Source: Terribacillus halophilus (lineage in GTDB: Bacteria; Bacillota; Bacilli; Bacillales; Amphibacillaceae). Taken from it: a stretch of DNA of 64,000 nucleotides. Both the position numbers and the translations under genes were made by a program. Shown piece after piece: positions 26,700 through 35,863 of this stretch (positions within the stretch are counted from its first letter, which is position 1; each line of letters opens with the position of its first letter). The notes below the pieces were generated by a model. That model did no database searches, was not told the DNA's origin, and was given only the letters and a program-made list of their open reading frames with translations. The stretch spans positions 124,001-188,000 of the forward strand of contig NZ_LT727827.1 of NCBI RefSeq assembly GCF_900162685.1. Direction: 5' to 3'.

Positions 26700-27036
26700 A
26701 TTCCATATTGTGATCTTCATAAGTGACTGATATCCGCTGCTCCTTCATGTCTTCCACTTGTTCATTAAATGTAGTTACAGCTTTGTTTATCTTTCTGGTA
26801 ACATCTTCACATAGCTCTTCATCATGATTCATCCGACTTGTCGTTTCCTTCTTCATCGCATCAATGATTTTACCTTTTTGATCTTCACTAATGATTATCT
26901 TATTGACATAAGAGTAGAAGCGTTCATCATTTTCTCTAATACCATCTATGGGAGTCTTTAGAGCCTTTTTCTTGTCGGAGTAATCCTTGTTAGGGATTAG
27001 CTGTTCGGTAGCTTGGAATGTGCGTTGCTGTCCCAT
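26698..27036 (-). CDS. small helical partner protein of the lipase toxin operon (TlaA-like by position)
   Basis: 112 residues, directly after the lipase gene (stop TAA abuts the ATG), with AAGGAGG upstream. Predicted mainly helical and charged, including KIIDAMKKETTSRMNHDEE and TTFNEQVEDMKEQ, with no signal peptide. Size and position match the small helical proteins that bind the LXG-like domain of type VII lipase toxins such as S. aureus TslA, but no sequence motif proves it. Alternative: an unrelated cytoplasmic accessory protein. Confidence 0.55.
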   Translation of the reverse strand: MGQQRTFQATEQLIPNKDYSDKKKALKTPIDGIRENDERFYSYVNKIIISEDQKGKIIDAMKKETTSRMNHDEELCEDVTRKINKAVTTFNEQVEDMKEQRISVTYEDHNME

Positions 27037-28869
27037 TTAGAACCTCCTTGAAAAATCGAATAGCCTGGATACATTGTCCTCTTCATCAAATAAATCCTCG
27101 ATGGCCTTTCGGTACTTCTCGATATACAGCTTACCGCTTTCCACTGACTTCTTTAGTTCATGGATTTCTTCATCAAAATCATTATTCTCCAAAGGGTAAA
27201 AGACTTCATGTACTTTTATAGACTTCATTTCTTTATTAAATGTGGGTAAGTGTCCATGCTTGGCTAATAAGTCACGGTAACTACTTGGACTGGATTCCAT
27301 GCGATCGATCTCGTCCTGGACTTTCCGTTGTTCATCCTTATAACTATCATCTAATACCTCTTTTACCGCTTGCTCGAAATTCCGAATCTTGGTTTCTTTT
27401 TCTTCTAGGATGGGGAGGGTCTCTCGATACATGCGGAGTGCTGCGGAGATGTTCACTTTGATAGGATCGCCATTAGTTGCTGTGTAGACCATATCTGTAC
27501 CGAAATAGCTTTTATTCCCTTTCGACATGGCAGCAAGTAGTTCCGGTATGCTATGGCTAGCTACTATTTTATTTAGACTCTCAAAAAAACCGCTATCTTT
27601 CATGCGATCCATTGATGCCGTTAACGATGACTTTATCCATAATATACTTCCGCCAAATGCAACCGTAGAGATATCTTGCAAAAATTGAACACCAGACAAA
27701 CTGGAATTGGCATTTAATCCATCTTCTATCGTTGAAAGGTGAGACTCTATCAGTTCCAGTTCTTCAATCATCGTATCTTTTTCTTTAAGGGATATATAAC
27801 CCGCTTCTTGTAACCGTCCAAATATCAAGTCCTTGTTATCCAAAACGACTCTTACTTTATCCAGTAAGGGCGGGACACTCTTATTTAGAGCTTTTACTGT
27901 TTCATCGAATTCTCCTTGATTAAACGTGTACCAACTCAAGAAACTCCCGAAGCTGTTTACATCCTTCAGATAGTCTATATTCACCCCAAAGAGCTGTTTA
28001 GCGACCTCTTTTGTGCCACCTGCATTATCTGCTTTTGCATAAATTACTGCTAAGTCCTGTACATCCTTTATAACTTCAGGAGGAATGTCTTTTGCTAACT
28101 CTTTAATTCCCGAGACATCTGGGTTGGTGTCAACAACTTCAATCTGCCCCAATTCTACCATCCCTGGAATAAAAGGGGTCAACCCGTTTAGCGGGTCATC
28201 AGAAGAGATTATTTGATGTATGTTTTTGGATTCGTCTTTAAAAAACTCTTTAGTGAACACCTCTAACTCATCCGCAGAAACTCTTTGGCGTAGATCCGCA
28301 TCGTTTCTCACCTTAAACTTTTCTATTACTGCTTTTTGAAAGTCAATATTCATATCAAATAACTGATAAGCGTTAACTTGGGCCCCATTCATACCATAAA
28401 CCTCGTCGAAAGTGCCATAGCCTAAGTATGCCTCTGCATTATTGTGGTGGCCAAGTGAATGCCCCCAAGAGATCACCTTAGCGTCTTCGTCTACGCCTAA
28501 TTTATTCTTGGCCTTTTCAACAAATAAATCTGTAGCTTGAGGTTGGTCAATTGATTCCCCTGCAAGTGGACCTTTGGCATTAAATGACCAGTCTGGTCCA
28601 TTGGTGGTTCCTTGAGAGATAACGTACATCTCTTCTTGATTTCCGTCATCAATGTATATGGCTGTACCGTTATAGCCCGTCTGATTAATTAAACTATCTT
28701 CAGTATCAGAGGAGTGGAATATTTTTATATCTGCATCTAAAAGTGAGCCTGTCTCTTCTAGGTAAATTTGTTGTATGGTTGACTTTAATTTATCTGCGGT
28801 CATATTTTCGTATTCTTTATTAGTTAATCGCATTGCCATCAGTTCATAATCAAGTATGCCTTTAGCCAT
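27037..28869 (-). CDS. type VII-type lipase toxin, N-terminal lipase and C-terminal helical (reverse-LXG) domain
   Basis: 610 residues from the ATG at 28869 (AAGGT 11 bases upstream; a GTG at 28878 is the alternative). The N-terminal 250 residues form an alpha/beta-hydrolase with the nucleophile motif GHSLG (Ser about 138), preceded by strand AKVISW and followed by NNAEAYL. The C-terminal 280 residues are long helices (LRMYRETLPILEEKE, EIDRMESSPSSYRDLL). There is no Sec signal peptide. Order lipase then helical domain mirrors S. aureus TslA, a type VII-secreted phospholipase with reversed LXG architecture. The upstream lipoprotein and downstream small helical gene complete the same three-part layout. 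Activity and secretion are inferred. Confidence 0.72.
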   Translation of the reverse strand: MAKGILDYELMAMRLTNKEYENMTADKLKSTIQQIYLEETGSLLDADIKIFHSSDTEDSLINQTGYNGTAIYIDDGNQEEMYVISQGTTNGPDWSFNAKGPLAGESIDQPQATDLFVEKAKNKLGVDEDAKVISWGHSLGHHNNAEAYLGYGTFDEVYGMNGAQVNAYQLFDMNIDFQKAVIEKFKVRNDADLRQRVSADELEVFTKEFFKDESKNIHQIISSDDPLNGLTPFIPGMVELGQIEVVDTNPDVSGIKELAKDIPPEVIKDVQDLAVIYAKADNAGGTKEVAKQLFGVNIDYLKDVNSFGSFLSWYTFNQGEFDETVKALNKSVPPLLDKVRVVLDNKDLIFGRLQEAGYISLKEKDTMIEELELIESHLSTIEDGLNANSSLSGVQFLQDISTVAFGGSILWIKSSLTASMDRMKDSGFFESLNKIVASHSIPELLAAMSKGNKSYFGTDMVYTATNGDPIKVNISAALRMYRETLPILEEKETKIRNFEQAVKEVLDDSYKDEQRKVQDEIDRMESSPSSYRDLLAKHGHLPTFNKEMKSIKVHEVFYPLENNDFDEEIHELKKSVESGKLYIEKYRKAIEDLFDEEDNVSRLFDFSRRF

Positions 28870-28874
28870 TGCAT

Positions 28875-29543
28875 TCACTTACCTTTGTCATTGTTAAATT
28901 GAATCGATTTTAACACATCTGATACTTTTTCTTTCTCTTCTTCTTTTAGAGAATCACACTGATTATTTTCAATATCTTCTCTACAAATAATGCTTGTAAA
29001 TACCTGTATTTCTTGTTTACTTTCATTTCTTACTATGGCTGCAATATAACTAGTTGAATCATCCGAATCCATTTCAGCAATCTCAAGATGTTGGTTCTCA
29101 TTCTCACTCGGTACTTTTTTAAAATCCAGTTCTTCTCCAGCTCTACGATTCATTAGATCTCTACTATATTCAATATCAGGTATGGAGCTATAGTAGTTAA
29201 TGATGAATTGGTCCATTACATCTGCATCATTGTCATCATAATAAAAGATCAGAGATTCTGAATTTCCTTCATTACCCGCCATACTTGTTTCGTCTACAAC
29301 CATGTCTTCAGGAAAATCAAGAGTGAAAGTATTAGTAGCTGATTTAAGAGTGTAATAACCTTCTCTGACTGGTTCAGTTGATTCTAAGTAATCTCTCGTC
29401 AATTCATCCTGGAAAGCCGGCACATCCGGCAAGTCTTTGGGATCCATCTCAGAAGGGGAGAGGGACTCTTTGCCATTACTCATATTGCATCCTCCTAAAA
29501 TCAGCGTAGTAAGTATCACAATGATTGCAAATTTATATTTCAC
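28875..29543 (-). CDS. lipoprotein, probable immunity protein for the lipase toxin (TilA-like by position)
   Basis: 222 residues from a GTG with GGAGGT 8 bases upstream. Signal peptide with lipobox LILGGC, then an acidic linker and a domain with SATNTFTLDFPEDMVVDE and a Cys pair near the C-terminus (IICREDIENNQC). Its stop TGA overlaps the lipase gene's upstream GTG and lies 5 bases before the chosen ATG, so the two are translationally linked. A lipid-anchored protein outside the membrane is where protection from a phospholipase toxin is needed. Family not recognised. Confidence 0.6.
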   Translation of the reverse strand: MKYKFAIIVILTTLILGGCNMSNGKESLSPSEMDPKDLPDVPAFQDELTRDYLESTEPVREGYYTLKSATNTFTLDFPEDMVVDETSMAGNEGNSESLIFYYDDNDADVMDQFIINYYSSIPDIEYSRDLMNRRAGEELDFKKVPSENENQHLEIAEMDSDDSTSYIAAIVRNESKQEIQVFTSIICREDIENNQCDSLKEEEKEKVSDVLKSIQFNNDKGK

Positions 29544-29704
29544 GCAGCGTTACCTCCATAAGGTTTGGATTGTTGCTGTAATGTAGTCCATAAAAATTAT
29601 ACAAAACACATCCAATCATTCCCAGCCTTTGTAAGAAGCTTTTCCAAAACGGTTCTTTAGTCTTGGGGATATGTACCAGTGTTATTTTCCTGACAAAAAT
29701 GCTA

Positions 29705-29899
29705 TTATCCTTCTTCCTCTTCGTTTAGTGGAATGATTTTGCCATTAGGGTACTCCTTTACCAACTTGCCATCCTTTTCGTATACGATATATGTATTATT
29801 CTTTTTTGCCTGTTCCATGGCCACTTCTCCGGTTCGTTTTATGTACTCATCCATCCACTCATACTTTCTTTTTGTTCGATTGTTCTTGTTATCTGCCAT
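29705..29899 (-). CDS. small charged hypothetical protein
   Basis: 64 residues, AGGAGGT 7-8 bases before the ATG, so very likely translated. Hydrophilic, with EWMDEYIKRTGEVAMEQAKK as a helix and a C-terminal KLVKEYPNGKIIPLNEEEE that recalls small Bacillus proteins with a YPNG-K turn. Located ahead of the lipase-toxin operon on the same strand. No function assigned. Confidence 0.55.
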   Translation of the reverse strand: MADNKNNRTKRKYEWMDEYIKRTGEVAMEQAKKNNTYIVYEKDGKLVKEYPNGKIIPLNEEEEG

Positions 29900-30026
29900 A
29901 CTTAAGACCTCCTATCAGTTCTTAGTAAAAGTTTAATTGTCCTTCCTTCTTATACATCTAGGTATCTTTAGGATGCGCTTTTAAGCTTCTCATGCTACGT
30001 TCACATTGCCTTTTACCTCCTCCTAC

Positions 30027-30239
30027 TTATCTCATCCTAGATAACCCAATAGCCTTTTTACTTGCATTGTGAGCTGCTTTATAAAGCGGGTTATACCTCT
30101 TTTCGTCTGACTTTAGATAGCTAACAATCAAATGTATGTCCGGATTAGAAAGAGAGAATAATTTTAGCTTTTTATTTATTCTCTTAGCAACATCATTTAT
30201 AGTTGGAAACTTCTCTAGTAGCATTTTCTCATCATGCAC
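30027..30239 (-). pseudogene. probable C-terminal remnant of a larger gene
   Basis: The 70-codon frame (KMLLEKFPTINDVAKRINKK, ending AIGLSRMR) has no ribosome site at its GTG. The frame continues upstream without a start (ISYWNGIDLV) until a TAA near 30283. It looks like the end of a longer protein whose 5' part is lost. Family not recognised. If it were translated from 30239 it would be a small basic protein. Confidence 0.35.
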
Positions 30240-30840
30240 TAAGTCAATTCCATTCCAGTACGAAATCCAGATGCTTTAGCGCAAAGTCAACAGCCATAAT
30301 CTCTCCATAGATACTTACAGTCTGCATACTGCTGTTATACTGTTTTTTAGATTATACAAATGTACATCCTTGTCCTACATAAATAGCACCTAAACCAAAT
30401 ATACTTTATCTTTTTAATTCTGAAGCATCAACAAACACCCGAAGTATCTCTTGATCCTACAACCAATTATCTGCTCTTCTCTCGCTTCTTTTGACGGTAC
30501 CTTTTGTTCTCTATGAAGTGCTCTTAGTCTCCATTCCTATTCACCTGATACACTCTTCTATTCCTCAACAGAAATCCTCCTTTTACTAACGACTATAGGC
30601 AAAATAAATACAGCTCACATCCGATTGAATGTGAGCTGTATTTATTAAGCAAGCTGTCTATACATTTATTCTTAAAAGTCATCTTGATTCCTGCTTTTTA
30701 ATAAAGTTATGGCCTAGAAGAAAAAAATATTTATTCATTCATTCTTCTAGTAATTATCAGAGAAGCTACTGAGATTCAATTGCTATTATACACAAAATAA
30801 TAGTCCATGTAGTCAACGTCAATCTCTTTTACCTTAATTT
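30240..30840. other. 600-bp gene-free stretch
   Basis: Contains one strong hairpin (30603-30646) and otherwise AT-rich sequence with no supported gene. May be decayed accessory DNA. Confidence 0.5.
30603..30646. terminator. strong 18-bp hairpin
   Basis: AATAAATACAGCTCACAT (30603-30620) pairs perfectly with its reverse complement at 30629-30646, loop of 8. It lies 195 bases past the stop of the 30841 gene, far for its terminator, and could serve either direction. Confidence 0.75.
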
Positions 30841-31809
30841 TTATTCCCTCCAATAACCGCCACCTTCGCTATTTGATAAATTTATACTCGTATCTCCATC
30901 TCCATCAATCCAAATCTCTGATCCTTCCGATAACGTGCGAAAGTGTGGGTCAACAAATTCTAAACTTCCATCTGCCACTGCATTTATATTATCTAAAGCT
31001 TCTAAAGCATCAATTGCCTCTACTATTGCACCAATACCTAGTAGCCCTATACCTAACTTCAGACCACTTTTGATTACTTTTTCAGAATTTCCAGTTGCGA
31101 TACCGCTCACAATATTAATAGTATGCCTAACTGGTGCTGTAATAATAGCAAAACCACCATCTAATATTTTATCAGTTAAAGTAGGTTTTTTTATTCTTTC
31201 AAGTCTATGTATCTCTTCGTTACATTTTTTAACTTCATCATATATATTACTTATTATTATCTCGCAATGAGATTCAATATTTTTCAAATACATTAACCAT
31301 TGATGATATATTTGTTTAAAATGCTTTTCATAGCCAAATACTTCTGAATCAATTTCTAAAACAACTTTTGTCTTGTTAGCAACTAATCCCTGGTCCTCAT
31401 AGTACTTAATTGCATTAGTAAGAGTTTGCCTCATTAAAAGGACATTTTTTATTTCTTCAAGAGCATCCCCTCTTATTCTTAAATTACTTCTTTTATAGGT
31501 ATCATACCCCTCCGGCTCCAAGCTTGATTCATTTTTAGGTTCAATGTATTTCATAAATTCATTACTTTTTATATCAATATAATTAAAATAAGTCTTATAT
31601 GATCTCTCCATGTTGATATAGATTTTACGAAAATAAGCTATACTCTTATATGAGTGTTTATCCTTTGGATAATATCTCCATATAATTTGATTATAATATT
31701 TTTTCTTATTCCGAATGGAAATGAATTTAATCCCAATAATCACCACAGAAAATAATGATATAAATATACTAATAAAGTAAAAAAGCATATTTGAATCGAT
31801 ATTATCCAT
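30841..31809 (-). CDS. membrane-anchored protein of the accessory island, unknown function
   Basis: 322 residues. One N-terminal membrane span (about 9-30), a long charged helical middle (KNIESHCEIIISNIYDEVKK), a Gly-rich hydrophobic stretch at about 250-275 (SGLKLGIGLLGIGAIVEAI), and the C-terminal tail VDPHFRTLSEG...DGDGDTSINL...GGGYWRE. The tail resembles the VDPH and YWRDGDGDTS endings of surface or secretion-linked proteins in Firmicutes mobile elements. GGAG lies about 12 bases before the ATG. The Gly-rich segment could be a membrane-active element like that in the LXG toxin, but this is speculation. Confidence 0.5.
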   Translation of the reverse strand: MDNIDSNMLFYFISIFISLFSVVIIGIKFISIRNKKKYYNQIIWRYYPKDKHSYKSIAYFRKIYINMERSYKTYFNYIDIKSNEFMKYIEPKNESSLEPEGYDTYKRSNLRIRGDALEEIKNVLLMRQTLTNAIKYYEDQGLVANKTKVVLEIDSEVFGYEKHFKQIYHQWLMYLKNIESHCEIIISNIYDEVKKCNEEIHRLERIKKPTLTDKILDGGFAIITAPVRHTINIVSGIATGNSEKVIKSGLKLGIGLLGIGAIVEAIDALEALDNINAVADGSLEFVDPHFRTLSEGSEIWIDGDGDTSINLSNSEGGGYWRE

Positions 31810-32231
31810 ATTCTTTTATTTCTCCGTTCACTTAGTTATTGTGAGATATACATAGCTATAGTCTTAATAAACTGCGAGATAAAACATCTAGCAATTTTTA
31901 CCTAGTAAATTATACCATGTTCTGGAATTGTAGAACTGTTATTTATTCATATTTAGATATATAGATAGTATCATTAACTGTTCTACACACAACTCTTATG
32001 ATATTTGCATCTTTCCTACAATAAGACTAGTTGGTGGTAACATGAACGAAAAAGCCGAGAAGGAGGAAAGCTGCCGAAACTCTATAAGAACAAGGTTTAT
32101 TACATATAAAACAAAAAGATACTGGATCAATTACTGATCCAGTATTCTAAAACTTATTATTATCCAGTAAACGCTCTTGTTTTTTTCCTTTGAGGGGAAA
32201 TATGAATCTACTCAATTACTATGGTTTTATA
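31810..32231. other. gene-free stretch with terminator
   Basis: Contains the terminator at 32112-32145 and a possible short translated leader region near 32041 (ATG after GGTAAC) that I cannot support as a gene. Nothing else seen. Confidence 0.5.
32112..32145 (-). terminator. terminator of the nuclease-like gene
   Basis: ATACTGGATCA (32119-32129) pairs with TGATCCAGTAT (32135-32145). Read leftward it is followed by CTTTTTGTTTT. Confidence 0.8.
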
Positions 32232-32918
32232 TTAAGCTTCTAACAACCTTGCTAGGTTAATCGTAATGGTATGTTCCTCAGCCGACTCTTTAAACATGAG
32301 CAGGATTTCATTTTTACATTTAACTTGTTCTTTTAAGCTATTAAGTAAATCGGAATTTGACAAAAGCTGCTTACGTTTTTCTGCTGTAACGTTTATTGCT
32401 AAGAAAATACCTTTTTTATATTTATATCTGTCTATAAACTGATCAATCTTATATATATCTTTTTTCATATCTTTAACAGAAAGGTTTGGGTTAGCTTTTA
32501 CTTCAATAATTAAGTCTTGGTTATCGGTGGTATAAGGTTCATGTATTAAAAAGTCAGGATAATATGGTCCTTCGGTGCTTTTAATATTGAATAAATGTTC
32601 AATATCACTACTTACTTGAGATTTCCGAAGTTCAGCCTGTAATATTACATTTTCATCCTTCTCATTTTGTTCCATAATTTTGCGAGATTGATGATAGAGT
32701 TCATAACAAAAGACCCTTTCATGATGCATACTCAAATAAGGTATTAGCTTTTCTCTTTTCGGGTCCTGAGTATCAATTTCATTAGCATTTATCATTGAAT
32801 CAACCCAGTTTTGATTTCCAAAGTAAACATCCTTGACGTTATTGAGTGCTCTTCTAAGAAATTTTATATAGTTATTAATATTCAATAAGCAACTCTCCAA
32901 TTTAATATTTAAAAGCAT
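32232..32918 (-). CDS. orphan PD-(D/E)XK nuclease-like protein
   Basis: 228 residues from an ATG with GGAAGG 6 bases upstream. The N-terminal half is helical (FLRRALNNVKDVYFG, MHHERVFCYELYHQSRK). The central EGPYYPDFLIHEP followed by DLIIEVKAN gives the D-x(n)-E-x-K active-site pattern of PD-(D/E)XK nucleases, and YKKGIFLAINVT is the next core strand. Such proteins are often stand-alone defence or restriction-type nucleases. No methyltransferase or helicase partner is adjacent. Nuclease activity and role are inference from the motif. Confidence 0.6.
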   Translation of the reverse strand: MLLNIKLESCLLNINNYIKFLRRALNNVKDVYFGNQNWVDSMINANEIDTQDPKREKLIPYLSMHHERVFCYELYHQSRKIMEQNEKDENVILQAELRKSQVSSDIEHLFNIKSTEGPYYPDFLIHEPYTTDNQDLIIEVKANPNLSVKDMKKDIYKIDQFIDRYKYKKGIFLAINVTAEKRKQLLSNSDLLNSLKEQVKCKNEILLMFKESAEEHTITINLARLLEA

Positions 32919-33450
32919 GAATACCTTCCCATCAAACCCTAATAGATTCTGTTCATAATCCGTGGAACAAAAGCGATCTTATCTTTAGAATCCTTATTTT
33001 CAACTACTATTATAGCATTACTTATATTTTACAAGGATATGCTTTTACCTCTAAGTTCTTAATTCTTAACTCTTATACTAATAACGTAAAATGTGCAAAC
33101 GAAATTGATTTCTTGACTCTACTATGTACAAAAATAATAAACATTTCCTAAAAAGACCCGCTCCAACCCGCATTCCACCGTTCGAGTTAAAATAAAGATT
33201 TCCTACCGAACCCCCATTTCCACACTTTTTCTGTTCAAAATTGGCCGTTTTTCACCCGTTTTTCCACCTGTTTTTTCACCCTTTTTCCTCAGTTAAAATA
33301 AAGATCTCCGATAATGGAAGGAAGAGAATATCGAGAAAAGACAGTAGGGACAAGGGATAATAGAAAAAAGACCCAGAAATCGGAATTGTTTATTTTACCG
33401 AAATCCAGGTCTTAATAGGAAAAGTTTATTTTCACTGAGAAATGTTTATT
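32919..33450. other. 530-bp gene-free boundary region with interspersed short repeats
   Basis: Marks the change from accessory island to conserved core. It holds several copies of a TAAAATAAA-ATTTCC motif on both strands (33133-33457), four TTTT-CACC-type units at 33247-33287, and the rlmCD terminator. No coding sequence seen. Confidence 0.6.
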
Positions 33451-33457
33451 TTAGTTA
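33133..33457. repeat. six copies of a TAAAATAAANATTTCC motif, three on each strand
   Basis: Plus-strand copies at 33133-33148, 33186-33203 and 33292-33309. Minus-strand copies at 33382-33397, 33418-33432 and 33439-33457, the last overlapping the rlmCD stop. A similar copy ends the other TrmA-family gene at about 3918-3938. Confidence 0.6.
33364..33413 (-). terminator. imperfect terminator of rlmCD
   Basis: AAGACCTGGATTTCGG pairs with CCGATTTCTGGGTCTT with two internal loops. Leftward it is followed by TTTTTT. Confidence 0.65.
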
Positions 33458-34836
33458 GACACTTTCAACTCAATCTCCGCCACACATTCAATATGCCCGG
33501 TCTGTGGGAACATGTCGACTGGCTGTACTTGTTTTGTCTCGAAGCCGCCGTCTTCCAGGAAGCGCAAATCACGAGCTAGTGTGCTTGGGTTGCAGCTTAC
33601 GTAGACGATGCGTTTTGGTTTCATGTCGATCATGGCTTGCAGCAGTTCTTCGTCGCAGCCTTTGCGTGGTGGGTCGACGACGATGACGTCTGGGTTGAGG
33701 CCTTGGGCTTTCCACCATGGCATTACTTCTTCGGCTTTGCCGACGTAGAATTCAGCGTTGTCCATGTAGTTTAGCTTGGCGTTCATTTTCGCGTCTGATA
33801 CTGCTTGCGGTACGATTTCGACTCCGTAAACTTTCTTGGCTTTTTGTGCCAGAAACAAGGAGATGGTGCCGATACCAGAGTAAGCGTCGATGACTGTTTC
33901 ATTTCCGCTTAAGTTTGCATATTTTAACGCTTGGTCATACAACACCTTTGTTTGTGCTGGGTTTACTTGGTAGAAGGACTGCGCTGAAATAGCGAATTTG
34001 ATATCTCCGATTGTATCGTAGATGTACTCTTCTCCCCATAGAAGCTTTGTCTTACGGCCAAGGATGACGTTTGTGCGTTCTTTGTTGATGTTTTGAACAA
34101 TTGATTTGATATGAGGGTACGTTTCGTGCAGCTCAGCTACAAGCTCTTTCGCATATGGCAGTTCATTGGTACGTGTAACGAGCACAATCATCGTTTCATT
34201 CGTCTGTTGACCAGTACGGACCATGATGTGACGTAAAACACCGCGATGCTGCTCTTCATTATAAGCCGGAATTCCAAGACGGCTGGCAATACGGCGGACT
34301 GCTTCGACCATGCGGTCATTGACCTCATCTTGAATAACACATGTTTCCATGTCGTCAATGATATCGTGGCTTCGTTTACGATAGAAACCAGTGATCATCT
34401 CCCCATTGCGTTCGGCTGCTGGAATTTGAATTTTGTTTCGGTAGCGCCACGGATCATCCATGCCAAGAGATGGGTGTACAGGTACATGCTCTAAATGGCC
34501 AATTTTCTTCATTGCGTTCTGCACTTGTCTTTGCTTCATGTCCAGCTGCATGGTATAGCTCATATGCTGCAGCTGACAGCCACCACATTGGATATACACA
34601 TCACATGGCGGTTCTACTCGATGTTCACTCGGCTTCGTTACTTCAAGCAGCTTGCCAAATCCGAAGTTCTTTTTCGTTTTAATTACTTTTACTTGCGCTG
34701 TCTCACCTGGAAGCGCATATGGAACAAACAATGGATAGCCGTTTACTTTCCCTACACCGTCCCCATCATGGGTAAGATCTTCGAAAGTGAGCTCAATTGT
34801 CTGATTCTTTTCAACTGGTGGCGTCGTTTTTGCCAT
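33451..34836 (-). CDS. rlmCD: 23S rRNA (uracil-C5)-methyltransferase RlmCD
   Basis: 461 residues. TRAM domain ([20 protein letters not shown]) about 10-70, 4Fe-4S Cys cluster ([16 protein letters not shown]), SAM-binding [30 protein letters not shown] and the catalytic Cys in [14 protein letters not shown]. subtilis RlmCD (YefA) methylates U747 and U1939 of 23S rRNA, and its gene sits next to dagK just as here, so this copy is the RlmCD orthologue. The ATG at 34836 is chosen (AGGA 8 bases upstream, family-like N-terminus); the longer frame begins with a Lys-rich leader. Confidence 0.92.
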   Translation of the reverse strand: MAKTTPPVEKNQTIELTFEDLTHDGDGVGKVNGYPLFVPYALPGETAQVKVIKTKKNFGFGKLLEVTKPSEHRVEPPCDVYIQCGGCQLQHMSYTMQLDMKQRQVQNAMKKIGHLEHVPVHPSLGMDDPWRYRNKIQIPAAERNGEMITGFYRKRSHDIIDDMETCVIQDEVNDRMVEAVRRIASRLGIPAYNEEQHRGVLRHIMVRTGQQTNETMIVLVTRTNELPYAKELVAELHETYPHIKSIVQNINKERTNVILGRKTKLLWGEEYIYDTIGDIKFAISAQSFYQVNPAQTKVLYDQALKYANLSGNETVIDAYSGIGTISLFLAQKAKKVYGVEIVPQAVSDAKMNAKLNYMDNAEFYVGKAEEVMPWWKAQGLNPDVIVVDPPRKGCDEELLQAMIDMKPKRIVYVSCNPSTLARDLRFLEDGGFETKQVQPVDMFPQTGHIECVAEIELKVSN

Positions 34837-34930
34837 TTTCATCGTCCTTTTTGTGTTTGCTTTCATGAGTGTATCACATTGTGACTAAAATCCGAAATAC
34901 AGGTCTATTGCCCGGGAAATATGTCGAAAA

Positions 34931-34971
34931 AAGAAACAAGACAGCTTATTTTTGTAAGCTATCTTGTTTCT
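34931..34971 (-). terminator. terminator overlapping the end of dagK
   Basis: ACAAGAcAGCTTA pairs with TAAGCTaTCTTGT. The right arm lies inside the last dagK codons, and the leftward strand continues in TTTCTTTTTT. Confidence 0.85.
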
Positions 34972-35863
34972 TTATGAATTCATCGGTTACGAAGTATTCA
35001 ATGTGCTGATGCAGATTGACGAATTCACCTGGCAATGAGCCGCCGTATTCACCATCAATATTCAGCTGCATCTTATCAGCTGGTTTTACTTTAATCCGGT
35101 TAGCTTTTGTATAGAAGATCAGATTATGATCCAAGTGTGCTCCTCGAATGGCTAAGGAAACAACACGAATGAATTCTGCGATATTTGTCTTCCGTAAAAT
35201 AACCAAATCGAATAAACCATCGTCCAGCAAAGCATCTGGAGCTAGTTTTTCGAAGCCACCGACAGAGTTTGTATTGGATACAAGGAAGAGCATGATCTCA
35301 TCCTCAAACCATTTGCCATCATACTCAATTTCAACCTTGATTGGGCGAAGGGAAGGCAGCATTTCAATACCTTTAAGGTAATACGCCATCTGACCAAGCA
35401 TCGTCTTCGTTTTGCTGGGCACGTCATATGTAAGCTCTGTCAGCTTTCCGCCTCCAGCAATATTCATAAAGTAATGGTCATTTACTTTTCCAATATCAAG
35501 CTTGCGTGTCTTGCCTTCCACAATAATCTCCGCTGCTCGTTTGATATTGCGGGGAATATTTAATGCACGAGCCAAGTCATTTGTCGTCCCGACCGGAATA
35601 ATACCAAGTTTCGGGCGGTTTGGCTGTTCAGCTAAACCAGAGACGACTTCATTCACAGTACCATCTCCGCCGCATGCAACGACAAGCTCGTAGCCTCGCT
35701 CTACTGCCAAGCGTGCTGCTGTCTTAGCGTCGCCTTCACAGGTGGTCGCATGTGCCGAAGTTTCATAGCCTGCTTTTTCAAAGATTTCAAGTACATCCGG
35801 GAGCTCCCGTCTGAACGCTTCTTTCCCAGAAGTTGGATTATAAATGATCCGAGCGCGTTTCAT
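34946..35863 (-). CDS. dagK: diacylglycerol kinase (DgkB/YerQ type)
   Basis: 305 residues. Soluble lipid kinase that turns diacylglycerol, a by-product of lipoteichoic acid synthesis, into phosphatidic acid at the inner membrane face. IIYNPTSGKEAF and VVACGGDGTVNEVVSGL form the nucleotide-binding site; GIIPVGTTNDLARAL and LDDGLFDLVIL are further family blocks. The ATG at 35863 has AGGAGG 7 bases upstream. Position between gatB and rlmCD is as in B. subtilis, although two extra genes lie between here. Confidence 0.93.
   Translation of the reverse strand: MKRARIIYNPTSGKEAFRRELPDVLEIFEKAGYETSAHATTCEGDAKTAARLAVERGYELVVACGGDGTVNEVVSGLAEQPNRPKLGIIPVGTTNDLARALNIPRNIKRAAEIIVEGKTRKLDIGKVNDHYFMNIAGGGKLTELTYDVPSKTKTMLGQMAYYLKGIEMLPSLRPIKVEIEYDGKWFEDEIMLFLVSNTNSVGGFEKLAPDALLDDGLFDLVILRKTNIAEFIRVVSLAIRGAHLDHNLIFYTKANRIKVKPADKMQLNIDGEYGGSLPGEFVNLHQHIEYFVTDEFIKKQDSLQK

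Noticed and set aside
17247-32918. Complete type VII secretion locus
   Set aside because: Only effectors and accessory genes are present. No EssC ATPase, EsxA, EssA, EssB or YukD homologue is readable in the window.
34495-34884. 129-codon rightward frame opposite rlmCD
   Set aside because: Antisense to a conserved enzyme, no ribosome site, no family features. A shadow frame.
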